A stretch of 64,000 nt of DNA from Bacillota bacterium (GTDB taxonomy: Bacteria > Bacillota > Clostridia > Christensenellales > SZUA-584), in contig JAEYZN010000039.1 of the NCBI GenBank assembly GCA_023428025.1, positions 27,331-91,330 on the forward strand, written 5' to 3'. The notes under the pieces were generated by a model that saw only the letters and a list, made by a program, of their open reading frames with translations, was not told the origin of the DNA and searched no databases. Below, piece by piece: positions 32,309-41,901 of this stretch. Position numbers and translations under genes: made by a program. Numbering within the stretch: position 1 is the first letter of the stretch; every line of letters starts with the position of its first letter.

Positions 32309-32789
32309 TTTTAACGCCCTTTCGGTAGTAATACAGGCTGATGAAGCCACCCAGCAGCGCGCCCGCGCCCATGGCCAAAAACACAATGTTGAGCATCAGC
32401 GCCGCCGCGCCGCCCAGCGCCAGCACAGCCAGCGCCGCAACAAACCCGGTGCCCACGATGGCAAACCCCACTTTGGAAGACTTGAGCTCGATGAGCTTAT
32501 CCCTTTCGTCCTCCACCATCTCGGCCTTTATGGTTTTGTCTATTTTCTTTTCGTCGCAGCCCTTTTCCCGCACGGCGATGGACACGGACATTGCGATGTG
32601 AAACAATATCTGCAGTACGATGGAGACGCCCACGCCGATGCCGATGAACACCAGCATCGTGACCGCCCACGCGTTGAGCTCTCCCGCAGCGCCCGGCCCA
32701 TTGCCGCCAAACGCGTAGATGCAGTACGCACCCAGCAGCAGCACGCCCGCCACAAGGCTGGTGATCGTTCTTTTCTCCTGATATGACAT
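32301..32789 (-). CDS. Membrane partner of XRE regulator
   Basis: 162 residues with four hydrophobic helices in two pairs and the loop EDERDKLIELKSSKVG (about 96-111), which matches the loop of the 18940 protein. This DER motif is typical of membrane proteins encoded beside small XRE regulators. GGAAGG precedes the ATG. The function is unknown. Confidence 0.75.
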   Translation of the reverse strand: MSYQEKRTITSLVAGVLLLGAYCIYAFGGNGPGAAGELNAWAVTMLVFIGIGVGVSIVLQILFHIAMSVSIAVREKGCDEKKIDKTIKAEMVEDERDKLIELKSSKVGFAIVGTGFVAALAVLALGGAAALMLNIVFLAMGAGALLGGFISLYYYRKGVKNA

Positions 32790-32826
32790 AGATAATCCTT
32801 CCTTTCAAGTCGTTTCTACAAGACTA

Positions 32827-32855
32827 ATTGTACTATTATATTTACTATATGTCAA
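32827..32855 (-). promoter_or_regulatory. Promoter of the second XRE-membrane unit
   Basis: TTGACA, a 17-base spacer and TACAAT on the minus strand. ATATTT and AAATAT arms overlap the -35 box and could be the operator. Confidence 0.7.
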
Positions 32856-33061
32856 ATATATTTTACATTTAATCTTAAATTTTTTTATTCCGGAAGAGGA
32901 GTGCCGTCTATAGGCAATAAAGCGTCTTCATGCAGCGTGTGAAGGATGCTTTCACCCTGTCGCGCGAAATAAATACGGATATTTCCACGTTGAAAACGCC
33001 GTCCATTCATGTTAAGATATGCGGCGGTTATCAATTATTTTATCTGCATAGGGAGAGTTAA

Positions 33062-33625
33062 ATGGCAACTGACAAGATTGAGACAGGCATCGCGAACGCG
33101 GGACCTCTGGGCCTTCTGGGCTTTGGCATGACGACCGTCCTGCTGAATCTGCACAACGCGAACATCATCCCCTTATCCGGCATGATCCTGGCGATGGGGC
33201 TTTGCCTTGGCGGCGCGGCGCAGATCATCGCCGGAATACTGGAATTCAAACGCAACAACATGTTCGGCGGCACGGCTTTCACGGCCTACGGATTCTTCTG
33301 GTGGTCGCTGGTGCTCGTCTGGACGAATCCTTTCGGCGGCATTGAGAAGGCCGGCGAGACGGGTATGGGCTTCTATCTGCTGCTGTGGTGCATCTTCACG
33401 GCATTCATGTTCATCGGCACGCTCAAGCACAACCGCGCGACGCAGGTCGTGTTCCTGTCGCTGACGCTGCTGTTCGGGCTGCTGGCCGCGGGGGATTTTA
33501 CCGGCGCGGCTGTCGTCAAGGTGATCGCGGGATGGGTCGGCATAGTCTGCGGCGCCTCCGCGGTCTACAACTGCCTCGCGCAGATCGTCAACCACGAATA
33601 CGGCAAAAAGATGCTGCCGCTGTAA
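33062..33625 (+). CDS. Acetate uptake transporter (GPR1/FUN34/SatP family)
   Basis: 187 residues with six membrane helices. The family signature near the N-terminus is NAGPLGL (12-18), a variant of NPAPLGL; FGGTAFTAYGFFWWSL is the second conserved block. SatP proteins carry acetate or succinate with protons. GGGAGA lies before the ATG. The gene stands alone; acetate is a likely end product of this anaerobe. Confidence 0.9.
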   Translation: MATDKIETGIANAGPLGLLGFGMTTVLLNLHNANIIPLSGMILAMGLCLGGAAQIIAGILEFKRNNMFGGTAFTAYGFFWWSLVLVWTNPFGGIEKAGETGMGFYLLLWCIFTAFMFIGTLKHNRATQVVFLSLTLLFGLLAAGDFTGAAVVKVIAGWVGIVCGASAVYNCLAQIVNHEYGKKMLPL

Positions 33626-33764
33626 CGTCATCCTCATAAAAGCTTTGCTGAGAAGAACAGCCGGTTTTCCGCTATTTGTGCTGGATACCGGCTGTTTATT
33701 TCATCGTTATATAACGGACCTGAACCTTTGTCTGCCGCGCCACCCGGTGATTGCGGCAGGCGCG

Positions 33765-34286
33765 CTATTCAGGTTGTTGCAGCCTGTGCGCGAACAGGGG
33801 CGCGTATACCAGCCGTCCGTTTTCACGGCGGCTTTCAAACAGCACCACCTCGTCCGCGGTGAACACATGGCGGCCTTCGGGGATGCGGCTGATGTCGCCG
33901 TGCGGCTGGTAATCCCGCGCGAGCGTGATGTGCGGACGGAAGCCTCGGGTCTCCCGCATGTAACCCCGCTTCTCCAGCACCGCCTCGGTCCGGTCCGCCA
34001 GCGCCGCCAGCTTGTCGGTCTCTCCCGCCACCCGAGCAGACACGATGCCGCTTTTGTTGAACATGTGCGCCGCGCCGCATTCCAGCGTGAACGCCTCCCC
34101 GCCCGCTTCCGTGATGGCATCGCACAAACCGGAGACGCTGGCGGGCGGCAGCTCGCCCAGAAACCTCAGCGTGATGTGCAGGTTGTCCGCATGGGTGAAG
34201 CGCCCCCGGCCCAGCCTTCGCAGCTCGTCCTGCAGCGCCGTCAGATAGTCCGTGCAGCCCGCCCTGATGCCGATGAACAAACGCAT
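33765..34286 (-). CDS. thpR: RNA 2',3'-cyclic phosphodiesterase
   Basis: 173 residues with the two HxTL motifs of the 2H family (His37-Ile-Thr39 and His119-Ile-Thr121), beginning MRLFIGI and ending FAHRLQQ. It opens 2',3'-cyclic phosphate ends of RNA. GGGGATGG precedes the ATG. Confidence 0.92.
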   Translation of the reverse strand: MRLFIGIRAGCTDYLTALQDELRRLGRGRFTHADNLHITLRFLGELPPASVSGLCDAITEAGGEAFTLECGAAHMFNKSGIVSARVAGETDKLAALADRTEAVLEKRGYMRETRGFRPHITLARDYQPHGDISRIPEGRHVFTADEVVLFESRRENGRLVYAPLFAHRLQQPE

Positions 34287-34366
34287 GATCCATCCCCTTT
34301 TCCCGTTGTTTTTGATTCCAGTATATCAGAAAAACACAACCCCATCCTGTCAAAATAAAAAAACCA

Positions 34367-34395
34367 TTGACCGCGCCCGCGTTCCATGGTATATT
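34367..34395 (+). promoter_or_regulatory. Promoter of the DUF6323/DUF6179-like pair
   Basis: TTGACC (34367-34372), a 17-base spacer and TATATT (34390-34395). A 95-base AT-rich leader follows before the start codon. Confidence 0.7.
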
Positions 34396-34489
34396 ATACT
34401 TTATGCAAATATGTAATATATTGTATTATTTGTATATTTATGATAGCACAAAAATAAACATTTGTCAATAGGTTTTTGGAGGTGTTTTC

Positions 34490-34966
34490 ATGGATCTGAT
34501 GCGCATTCAACCGGCGGCGATGGCGGAAGGCCTGCTCAAATGCAACGCGGTCACCGCCAGATACGGCCTGCGCCTCTCGGAAACGGACGCAAGGGCGCTG
34601 GCGGAGACACAGGCCCGCATGCTGAAAGCGGCGGGGCGCGTGGCGTTCGCGGGCGGCGTGCTGGAGGAGCTGATTCTGGCGTTCTGCGACTCGCCGTACC
34701 TCCAGCAGGACAGCTACGCGGAGACGCTGGCCGAGTTGGTCGCGGCGTTCTACGACTTCAAGAACGAGACGCTGGACGAGATCGACGACGCGGAGGCCAT
34801 CGCGCTGATGAAGCGGCTGTTCGACGGGGATTACTGCGAGGGCAGTCTGGACCGGCTGCGCGAGGAGCTGCTGCCCGAGGCCGCGCGGAACGTGCGCGCG
34901 GGTCTGCCGCCCGAACTCAAGCTCAGCGGCGGCGACGAGGAGCCGGAGGACGAGTATGACGAATAA
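34490..34966 (+). CDS. DUF6323-like protein
   Basis: 158 residues, soluble, mostly helical and acidic at the C-terminus (GGDEEPEDEYDE). The conserved part is VLEELILAFCDSPYLQQDSYAETLAELVAAFYDFKNETLDEIDDAEAI, which I match from memory to DUF6323; the number is tentative. GGAGG lies 8 bases before the ATG. Its stop overlaps the next gene by 11 bases. The function is unknown. A conserved pair with the next protein is likely. Confidence 0.6.
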   Translation: MDLMRIQPAAMAEGLLKCNAVTARYGLRLSETDARALAETQARMLKAAGRVAFAGGVLEELILAFCDSPYLQQDSYAETLAELVAAFYDFKNETLDEIDDAEAIALMKRLFDGDYCEGSLDRLREELLPEAARNVRAGLPPELKLSGGDEEPEDEYDE

Positions 34967-36257
34967 GCCCTCGGATAAGCCCGCCATCGGCGGCGCTCTG
35001 CCCCCGCTGCGTACCGGCGCGGGCCAATATGTGCAGGCGTTGCTCACGGCGGGCGAAGCCGCCGGGCGCGTGTCCCTGGCGCAGGCACGGGATGTACGCC
35101 TTAGTCTGGAGCGCATGCTCACCGGCCTGGCAGTGACGTATACCTTCGGCGCGAGCAGCTCCATGCCCGCACAGCCGGCACAGCAGCTGCTGTCCTCCGC
35201 CGCGTACGCCATGGGCCTCGCGCTCAAAGCAGGCCCGTCGCCCGTCGCCGCGCTGGAGCGCCTGCTGTCCACGCCGCCCGACACGCTGCGCCGCGAGGGG
35301 ATCGGCCTCATTGACGCCATGGTACGCCGCGCTGGCGACAGGCTCGCCGCACTGCAGGCCGCGCCCGTCACCCACAACCGCGCGTATCTGGACACCCTGA
35401 ATCACGGCCTGCCGCTATTCTTCTCGTCGTACGACAAGGCGTACGCCGCGCACGAGTCGCCCGGTTCCATCGACTATCCGCTCTGCGTGGATGTGGGTCG
35501 CCTGACGGGCATCGAGTATACGGACGCGTACATCGAAACACTGGCCGTCGAGGCCGCGTTGCTGTCGCGCTGGCCGCAGCAGGCCATCGACGCGCTGCTG
35601 CGCGGCTACAGCCCCGGCTGGCGGGACCTGCTGGTGAACGCGTACGCGCAGACGCTGACGAACGCGCTGGGCCGCGTGCTGTGCGGCCATGACATCGCGC
35701 GCCTCGACCTGTCGGAGGCCGACCGGGCGTTTCTCTCGCAGCGGCTGGGCCCGCTGTCCCCCGCGCGGCTGCGCGCCATGCTGGGCGTGGCGCTGGGGCG
35801 GCTGGCGCTGGATGCTGCGGGCCTCGCTTACGCGCAGCGGGCTTTGCCCGGCATCGCGGCGTCCGTCAGGGCGGCGCTGGACACCGGCCACCCGGAGACG
35901 GTGTTCGTCACCCCCGCCGCGCCGGCCGCCGCGCCGGCGCGTTTCATCGACGGGCTGGGCATGGACGACGACGCTTTCCGCGCGCTCACCGAAGCTGTGC
36001 GCGAATGCCGCCATGTATCCGATAAGCTGGCGCTCATCCGCCGCCACGTCAAAAGCCTTTCCGACCTCGCCGACCTGCTGGGCGCGGATGTGCTCTCAGG
36101 CAACGAGTTCGAGCCGCTGTTCACCGGACTGGATGAGGTGACGCTGCGGCAGCTGGCGGCTCTCGTGCCGGAGGACGGGTTCCATGCCACCGTTGCCGAG
36201 CGGGAATGGCACAACGCGCTGGCAGCTTATATCAAACAGTGCGAAGAGATCCGCTGA
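34956..36257 (+). CDS. DUF6179-like protein
   Basis: 433 residues, soluble, largely helical, with no recognised catalytic motif. The stretch LTYTFGASSSMPAQPAQQLLSSAAYAMG and, further on, FFSSYDKAYAAHESPGSIDYPLCVD are the most conserved-looking parts; I match it tentatively to DUF6179. It starts inside the end of the DUF6323-like gene, so the two are translated together and probably form a complex. The function is unknown. Confidence 0.6.
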   Translation: MTNKPSDKPAIGGALPPLRTGAGQYVQALLTAGEAAGRVSLAQARDVRLSLERMLTGLAVTYTFGASSSMPAQPAQQLLSSAAYAMGLALKAGPSPVAALERLLSTPPDTLRREGIGLIDAMVRRAGDRLAALQAAPVTHNRAYLDTLNHGLPLFFSSYDKAYAAHESPGSIDYPLCVDVGRLTGIEYTDAYIETLAVEAALLSRWPQQAIDALLRGYSPGWRDLLVNAYAQTLTNALGRVLCGHDIARLDLSEADRAFLSQRLGPLSPARLRAMLGVALGRLALDAAGLAYAQRALPGIAASVRAALDTGHPETVFVTPAAPAAAPARFIDGLGMDDDAFRALTEAVRECRHVSDKLALIRRHVKSLSDLADLLGADVLSGNEFEPLFTGLDEVTLRQLAALVPEDGFHATVAEREWHNALAAYIKQCEEIR

Positions 36258-36333
36258 TAACCGGATGATTGAACAAAAAAGGCCGCCGATTGCCGACAGC
36301 CTTGTATCTCTGGTTCAGAAGTTCGCCGCTGGC

Positions 36334-36768
36334 TTACTTCACCGAGACATACCCGTTGTTGTAATCGCCGTAAATAAATTCCACCACGTCATTGTCCGCC
36401 AGCGCCTGCGTGCCCATGCCGAGCTCCGACAAAGCCTGGTTGACATAGAACATCCAGAAGTTCGGGTTCTCACTGACGAGGTCGCCAATGCCGTTCAGGA
36501 ACATGCTCTCCGGCGTCTGCTCGTCCACGACGTCCAGCGTCAGCTTTTTGGCTTCCGCGGCGGCCTTCAATGCCATGTACACCGTGGGGCTGTCGTCCAC
36601 CACCTTCACCTTGTCGTCAAACAGCTTCTCTCCGTCCATGGTCACGATACGCAGCGCCACCGTCGTCGCCTTGTCACCGCTGCCGTTATAGGTGGCCACG
36701 GAGGCGCATCCGGCGAAGAGCATCAGCGCAACCGTCAGGCACAGCACGATGGAAATTACTTTCTTCAT
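36334..36768 (-). CDS. DUF4430 lipoprotein
   Basis: 144 residues. The signal ends in the lipobox FAGC (Cys21). The rest matches the DUF4430 fold (TVYMALKAAAEAKKLTLDV ... FWMFYVNQALSELGMG ... ADNDVVEFIYG), related to the ligand-binding domain of intrinsic factor and found in surface proteins. AAGGAG precedes the ATG, and the CehA-like lipoprotein gene ends 25 bases upstream, so both are one unit. The ligand is unknown. Confidence 0.82.
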   Translation of the reverse strand: MKKVISIVLCLTVALMLFAGCASVATYNGSGDKATTVALRIVTMDGEKLFDDKVKVVDDSPTVYMALKAAAEAKKLTLDVVDEQTPESMFLNGIGDLVSENPNFWMFYVNQALSELGMGTQALADNDVVEFIYGDYNNGYVSVK

Positions 36769-36793
36769 TACAGGTTCTCCTTTGTTAAGTGGT

Positions 36794-38122
36794 TTAATCT
36801 ATAAAAACGGGATTTGTCAGCGCATAATCGCCGTTCTCACCGCGCACCTCCAGCACCACCCAGTCTCCCGCCTGCAGCGCGGCCGTCACCGTGTTTTCCG
36901 CCGTCAGCCCTGTTATCTCTTCCTCGTGCAGCGGCTCGCCGTTTTTCACGAGGCGGTAGCTTATCAGGCCCCTGTTGGACTGGATGCGCACATGGATGTT
37001 CTTCTCGCCCGCGGCGGAAGCTTCGCCGGGTATCGCGTCGTCCACGTCCAGAAACGCGAGCGGGTTGTTGGTGATGAAGCTGTTGCCGCTGCGCAAAGCG
37101 TCGAGCACGCCCTGAGCGCCGGTCGTCTTCGTCAGGACGGAATTGCGGGGCGCGCCGCTGTACATGGACGTCATGAACCAGCGCTCATCGTCGCTTTTAT
37201 ATTCCTCGGCAAAAAACATCCGGTTGCCGCCAATATCATGGTTGTCCGATCCGCCGGTCGCGGGCAGATACAGCCCGTCGTTGAGCATCTCATACCACTT
37301 CTTGAGCGTCAGGTTGTTGGGCTCGCCGTCCACATAAGGCGGCATGCTCTTACCGTTCCACACCTCCATGATGTCGAACCGGCGCACCAGGTCCCAGTCG
37401 TCGAACGTGAACCCGTCGCGCAGCGGGTGGTTGATCTGCAGCAGGGCGTCCGCCGATTCCCGCACCGCCCCGACGATGCGCTCGATATCCGCCGCGCCGC
37501 CCGACACGTCGCTGTCCACCACGCGGTCGAAGTTGATCGCGTTGAAATGCCCCTTGTCCGTGGTGATCTCGATGCCCGCGACGGGGATGAAGCCATCCAG
37601 CTGCGCGCTTAAAAACTCCGCGTTGGCGCGCACCTCGTTGTGGTCGGTGACCACGCCGAACCCCATGCCCGCCGAGAGATCGGAGAGCAGTATATCCGCC
37701 GGGCTGTCGGTGCCGTCAAAGCTGTAGACGCTGTGCTGGTGCAGGTCCCCCGCGATCCAGTCCGTGTCGTACAGCTTCTTCAGCGGCACGCCGCCCAGAT
37801 ATTTTGCCTTTCTGTCCGTGACCTCCACCGTCATCGCCTTGCGTTCGTATTCGGAGCCTTTGGTGATCTCCACGGCGTAGCTGCCCAGCGGCAGCGTGAC
37901 GGCAAAGCGGCCCAGCATGTCGGTATTGATCCGCGCCAGGTAATCCTCTCCCGTAATCACGAGCTGCGCGATCAGCCCGTCGCCCTGTGTGTCGGTGACA
38001 AAGCCGGAGACGGTCGCTTCACGCACCGCCGTCTCCTCCGCTGATACCTGGGCGGATGCCCCGCACCCTGCAAATAAAGCAATCAATAGCACGAACCCCA
38101 CGCCAAAGATTTTTCTTTTCAT
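36794..38122 (-). CDS. CehA/McbA-type PHP-domain metallohydrolase lipoprotein
   Basis: 442 residues. The start at 38122 has AGAGGGG upstream; the lipobox FAGC gives Cys20. A carboxypeptidase-regulatory-like beta domain (about 35-105) comes first. The PHP domain follows with DLHQHS (126-131) and TDHNE (159-163), the metal ligands of the CehA/McbA family, which hydrolyse ester or phospho-ester bonds. A C-terminal beta domain closes it. It is exported and co-transcribed with the DUF4430 lipoprotein. Confidence 0.85.
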   Translation of the reverse strand: MKRKIFGVGFVLLIALFAGCGASAQVSAEETAVREATVSGFVTDTQGDGLIAQLVITGEDYLARINTDMLGRFAVTLPLGSYAVEITKGSEYERKAMTVEVTDRKAKYLGGVPLKKLYDTDWIAGDLHQHSVYSFDGTDSPADILLSDLSAGMGFGVVTDHNEVRANAEFLSAQLDGFIPVAGIEITTDKGHFNAINFDRVVDSDVSGGAADIERIVGAVRESADALLQINHPLRDGFTFDDWDLVRRFDIMEVWNGKSMPPYVDGEPNNLTLKKWYEMLNDGLYLPATGGSDNHDIGGNRMFFAEEYKSDDERWFMTSMYSGAPRNSVLTKTTGAQGVLDALRSGNSFITNNPLAFLDVDDAIPGEASAAGEKNIHVRIQSNRGLISYRLVKNGEPLHEEEITGLTAENTVTAALQAGDWVVLEVRGENGDYALTNPVFID

Positions 38123-38342
38123 CCGGGAACCCCTCTCTTGCAGGACATTGTATCCCAACAAGATCAACTCAGTATTTGACAACTGTTAAACATCAGTAAA
38201 AACGATGCGGAGGCCGAGCGCCGTTTCGGCTTTCTTTATTCAATAATTTCGAGAAAATTTGGCTAAATCTTTTGCCTAATTGCTGCCTTTCATATATAAT
38301 ATGGCACATGAATTTATCGCATGAGGATCGGGGAAACGCATT

Positions 38343-39701
38343 ATGAAGATCATCATCGTGGGTGACGGCAAGGTGGGCTATGCGCTGTCCGAGAGCCTGT
38401 CCAAAGAGGGACATGACATCACCATCATCGACAACCAGACCCATGTGCTGAAAAAATCCGTCGATTCCCTCGACGTGATCGCCATACGCGGCAACGGCGC
38501 CAGCTCCGCCGTGCAGCAGCAGGCGGGCGTGTCCGAGGCCGACCTGCTGATCGCCGCCACCTCGATGGACGAGGTCAACATGATCTGCTGCCTGGTCGCC
38601 AAGAAGCTGGGCGCGCGGCGCACCATCGCGCGCATCCGCAATCCCGAATACAACGAGCAGCTGAAGTTGATGCAGCAGGAGATGGGCCTCTCGATGGTCG
38701 TGAACCCGGAGCTCGCCGCCGCCACCGAGATCGCGCGGCTCATCAACTTCCCGTCCGCCATCAACATCGGCACGTTTGCCAAGGGCAAAGTGACGCTGAT
38801 CGAATTCAGGGTGGAGGAGGGCAGCCCGCTCACCGGCAAGCCGCTGTTTACCCTGCAGGGCCGTGTCGCATCCCGGATCATCATCAGCGCCGTCAGCCGG
38901 GGCGGTGAGATGTATATCCCCAATGGCGATTTTGTCATTCAGCCCGGAGACAACGTTTACATCGCGGGCACCGAAAAAAGCATACTCGGCTTCCTGCACT
39001 CCCTCGGCACCAACGACAAGAAGATCAAATCGGTGTTCATTGTGGGCGGCGGCCTCATCACGTTTTATCTGAGCCGCATGCTTATTGACAGCGGCATCAG
39101 CGTTAAAATTATTGAAAGAAAAGAACAGAAATGCGAGCAGCTTTGCGAGCGGATACCTGAAACACTGGTGATATACGGCGATGGCACCGAAAAGGAACTG
39201 CTGGACGCGGAGGGTCTGTCGTATGCCGACGCACTGGTGGCTCTCACCGATATGGACGAAGAAAACCTGATCATCTCGATGTATGCCGCCTATAAGGGCG
39301 TTCCACGGGTTATCACCAAGATCAACCGGCTCGAATACGCCAGCGTCATCAAGAAGGCGGGCATCGACCGCGTCATCAGCCCCAAGTACATCGCCGCCAA
39401 CGAGATCGTGCGGTATGTGCGCAGTATGGAGAGCATGGGCGGCGGCGAAATAAAAACGCTGTACCGCATATTCGGCCACCACGCGGAAATGCTGGAGTTT
39501 GTTGCGACACCGCTCACCCGGCACCTGCGCGTGCCGCTGGCCGAGCTGCCGATTAAAGACAACGTGCTGATTACGGCCATCGTGCGCGGCGGCAGCGTGG
39601 TCATACCCCGTGGCAAAGACCAGATTCTTGAGGACGACACCATCATCGTGATCACCACGCTGGGCCGTCTGGAGGATCTGAACCAGATCTTTAAGGATTG
39701 A
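38343..39701 (+). CDS. trkA: Trk potassium uptake regulator
   Basis: 452 residues in two RCK repeats. Each has a Rossmann NAD-binding loop (GDGKVG at 7-12; VGGGLITFYL at about 234) followed by a TrkA_C domain. TrkA gates the TrkH channel on the cytoplasmic side in response to nucleotides. It lies 10 bases before trkH. A GGGGA site precedes the ATG. Confidence 0.95.
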   Translation: MKIIIVGDGKVGYALSESLSKEGHDITIIDNQTHVLKKSVDSLDVIAIRGNGASSAVQQQAGVSEADLLIAATSMDEVNMICCLVAKKLGARRTIARIRNPEYNEQLKLMQQEMGLSMVVNPELAAATEIARLINFPSAINIGTFAKGKVTLIEFRVEEGSPLTGKPLFTLQGRVASRIIISAVSRGGEMYIPNGDFVIQPGDNVYIAGTEKSILGFLHSLGTNDKKIKSVFIVGGGLITFYLSRMLIDSGISVKIIERKEQKCEQLCERIPETLVIYGDGTEKELLDAEGLSYADALVALTDMDEENLIISMYAAYKGVPRVITKINRLEYASVIKKAGIDRVISPKYIAANEIVRYVRSMESMGGGEIKTLYRIFGHHAEMLEFVATPLTRHLRVPLAELPIKDNVLITAIVRGGSVVIPRGKDQILEDDTIIVITTLGRLEDLNQIFKD

Positions 39702-39711
39702 TGGTGACGGC

Positions 39712-41163
39712 ATGAATTTCGGCGTGATCAAATACCTGTTTGCTTTGGTTTTGCGGTTTGAGGCGGCCTTCATGGGTCTGTCTCTCCTTGTGTCGCTGTT
39801 GTACGGCGAATACCGCACAGCGCTTGTGTTTGCCGCCATCATCACCGGCATGGCGCTGATCAGCCTGGCTCTGGGCAAGAAGCCCGCCAACCGCTCGTTT
39901 TACGCCAAGGAGGGCGTCATCGCCGTCTCGCTCTCGTGGATCATCATATCGGTGTTCGGCGCGCTGCCGTTCTGCATCAGCGGCGCGATCCCATCGTTTG
40001 TGGACAGCCTGTTTGAGACGGTGTCCGGCTTCACCACCACCGGAGCCAGCATCCTCACCGACGTGGAAGTGATGGAGAAGGGCTTGTTGTTTTGGCGCAG
40101 CTTCACCCACTGGATCGGCGGCATGGGCTTCCTCATATTCATCATGTCGATACTGCCCATGTCCGGGGCGGACCCGCTGCACATGATGCGCGCGGAAAGC
40201 CCGGGGCCCACCACCGAGAAGCTGGTGCCCAAGGCGCGCCAGACCGCCAAGATACTCTATATGGTCTACATCGGCCTCACGCTGCTGATGATCGTGCTGC
40301 TGCTGCTGGGCGGCATGCCGCTGTTCGACAGCGTGACGCATACCTTCGGCACCGCGGGCACAGGCGGCTTCTCCATCAAGAATGCTTCCATAGGATACTA
40401 CAACAGCGTATATATCGACGTGGTGATCACCGTTTTCATGGCGCTCTTCGGCATCAACTTCAGCGCGTACTTCCTGCTGCTCATGGGCAAATTCCGAAAG
40501 TTCCTGCGCCACGAGGAGATGCGCGTATATCTCGCCATCATGGTACTGTCCATGCTGGCCATCGCCATCAACCTCACCGGCACGGTATACGGCAATTTCG
40601 CCGAAGCGTTCCGGTACTCATCCTTTCAGGTGTCCTCCGTGATGACCACCACGGGATACGCCACGGCGAATTTCTCGCATTGGCCCACGTTCAGCCGTTT
40701 TCTGCTGGTGCTGCTGATGTTCATAGGCGCTTCCGCGGGCTCCACGGGCGGCGGCATCAAGATATCCCGGTTCATCATCATGTTCAAAACCTTAAAGCGT
40801 GAGGCGCTACGCATCCTGCATCCGCAGGCCGTGCGGCTGATCAAGCTGGACAACATTGCGCTTCCGGAAGAGGTCATTCACGGCACCGGCACGTTCATCG
40901 TGGTGTACACCGGCATCACGGCGCTTTCCGTGTTGCTGGTCTCCATAGACGGTTTGGATCTTGAGACCTCCGCTTCCGCCGTGGCCGCGTGCATCAACAA
41001 TATCGGGCCAGGCCTCGGTCTGGTGTCTCCCGTCGGCAACTATTCCATGTTTTCAGCGTTCAGCAAGATTGTGCTGCTGCTGGACATGCTGGTGGGCCGC
41101 CTGGAGATCTACCCCATGCTGGTGCTGATATCCCCCGCGATATGGCGCCGGAAAAGACTGTGA
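39712..41163 (+). CDS. trkH: Trk potassium uptake channel
   Basis: 483 residues with about 10 membrane helices in the four M1-P-M2 repeats of the Trk/Ktr/HKT family; filter-like pieces are seen in TVSGFTTTGAS, GTAGTGGFS, MTTTGYATANF and NIGPGLGL. It transports potassium with TrkA as its regulator. The two genes form one operon. Confidence 0.95.
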   Translation: MNFGVIKYLFALVLRFEAAFMGLSLLVSLLYGEYRTALVFAAIITGMALISLALGKKPANRSFYAKEGVIAVSLSWIIISVFGALPFCISGAIPSFVDSLFETVSGFTTTGASILTDVEVMEKGLLFWRSFTHWIGGMGFLIFIMSILPMSGADPLHMMRAESPGPTTEKLVPKARQTAKILYMVYIGLTLLMIVLLLLGGMPLFDSVTHTFGTAGTGGFSIKNASIGYYNSVYIDVVITVFMALFGINFSAYFLLLMGKFRKFLRHEEMRVYLAIMVLSMLAIAINLTGTVYGNFAEAFRYSSFQVSSVMTTTGYATANFSHWPTFSRFLLVLLMFIGASAGSTGGGIKISRFIIMFKTLKREALRILHPQAVRLIKLDNIALPEEVIHGTGTFIVVYTGITALSVLLVSIDGLDLETSASAVAACINNIGPGLGLVSPVGNYSMFSAFSKIVLLLDMLVGRLEIYPMLVLISPAIWRRKRL

Positions 41164-41330
41164 CCGACGGCACGCCATATGCGGCGTCGCCACAATGGCA
41201 CAGCCTTCTTCAAACATGTATTGCCCCGCGCCTCACACCGGTATATTCTACCCCCGATAAAGCAGCACCCTGCACGGCCTTATAGCAGAAGCGGCCCCGC
41301 GTGTCCCGCCGTCCGGAACATTTCCGATGC

Positions 41331-41459
41331 TCAGCGCGATTTGCGCCGCTCGATGATCTGCCGAATCAGCAGCACCAGGCACACCACCACAGCTGCGATG
41401 GCGGCAGCCAGCAGCACGATTTCAAAAACATTTGGAGTGCTTACTGTTGCATCGGACAT
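41331..41459 (-). CDS. 42-residue single-helix membrane protein
   Basis: A start ATG at 41459 with AGGAGGT 6 bases upstream. The protein is a short polar N-terminus, one membrane helix (about 12-31) and a basic tail (RQIIERRKSR). It overlaps the preceding gene by 19 bases. The function is unknown. Confidence 0.6.
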   Translation of the reverse strand: MSDATVSTPNVFEIVLLAAAIAAVVVCLVLLIRQIIERRKSR

Positions 41460-41689
41460 TGCGCTACCTCCTCCTTATGGGCCGCAATGTGCGGCGTGCG
41501 CTGAAATATCAGCCAAGCGAACGCCGGCACGCCCAGCAGCCTATAAAGATCACAGGCAGACGGGCCGTCCAGAGCGCCGGAAAACATCGCGCCCGGGAAG
41601 TCGTCATCGATGGAAACGGCAAGCCGCCCCCACAGCAACAGCATAAGCCCGGCTGTTGCCGCAATAAGCCAAAGCCATATTCTTTTCAT
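41441..41689 (-). CDS. Small membrane protein (82 aa)
   Basis: One clear N-terminal membrane helix (about 5-24), a polar middle (SIDDDFPGAM) and a second weak helix (about 48-62). AAAGGA precedes the ATG. It overlaps the 42-residue gene, so the two small membrane proteins are co-translated. I do not recognise it. Confidence 0.6.
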   Translation of the reverse strand: MKRIWLWLIAATAGLMLLLWGRLAVSIDDDFPGAMFSGALDGPSACDLYRLLGVPAFAWLIFQRTPHIAAHKEEVAQCPMQQ

Positions 41690-41825
41690 TTCAATTATCC
41701 TTTATAGTTTGGGTTCGATTGGGCGTTTGTGAGCGGATACAGTTGTTGCACGTGGTATATTATAGCACGCAATACAAAAAAATCTATGAAAACATTCTTT
41801 AAGTTTATGTTTTTCAATTTCCCTG

Positions 41826-41890
41826 TTGACTTATATCACGCCATGATATATTATATTTACATCACGTTATGATATAGTTCGTTGTGATAT
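41826..41890 (+). promoter_or_regulatory. PadR promoter with operator copies
   Basis: TTGACT (41826-41831), 17-base spacer and TATTAT (41849-41854). The spacer itself is the inverted repeat TATATCA-N5-TGATATA (41832-41850). A weaker copy ATCA-N5-TGAT follows at 41861-41873, and a half-site TTGTGATATA at about 41882-41891. The arrangement indicates autorepression by the PadR protein. Confidence 0.82.
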
Positions 41891-41901
41891 AAGGAGACAG
41901 T

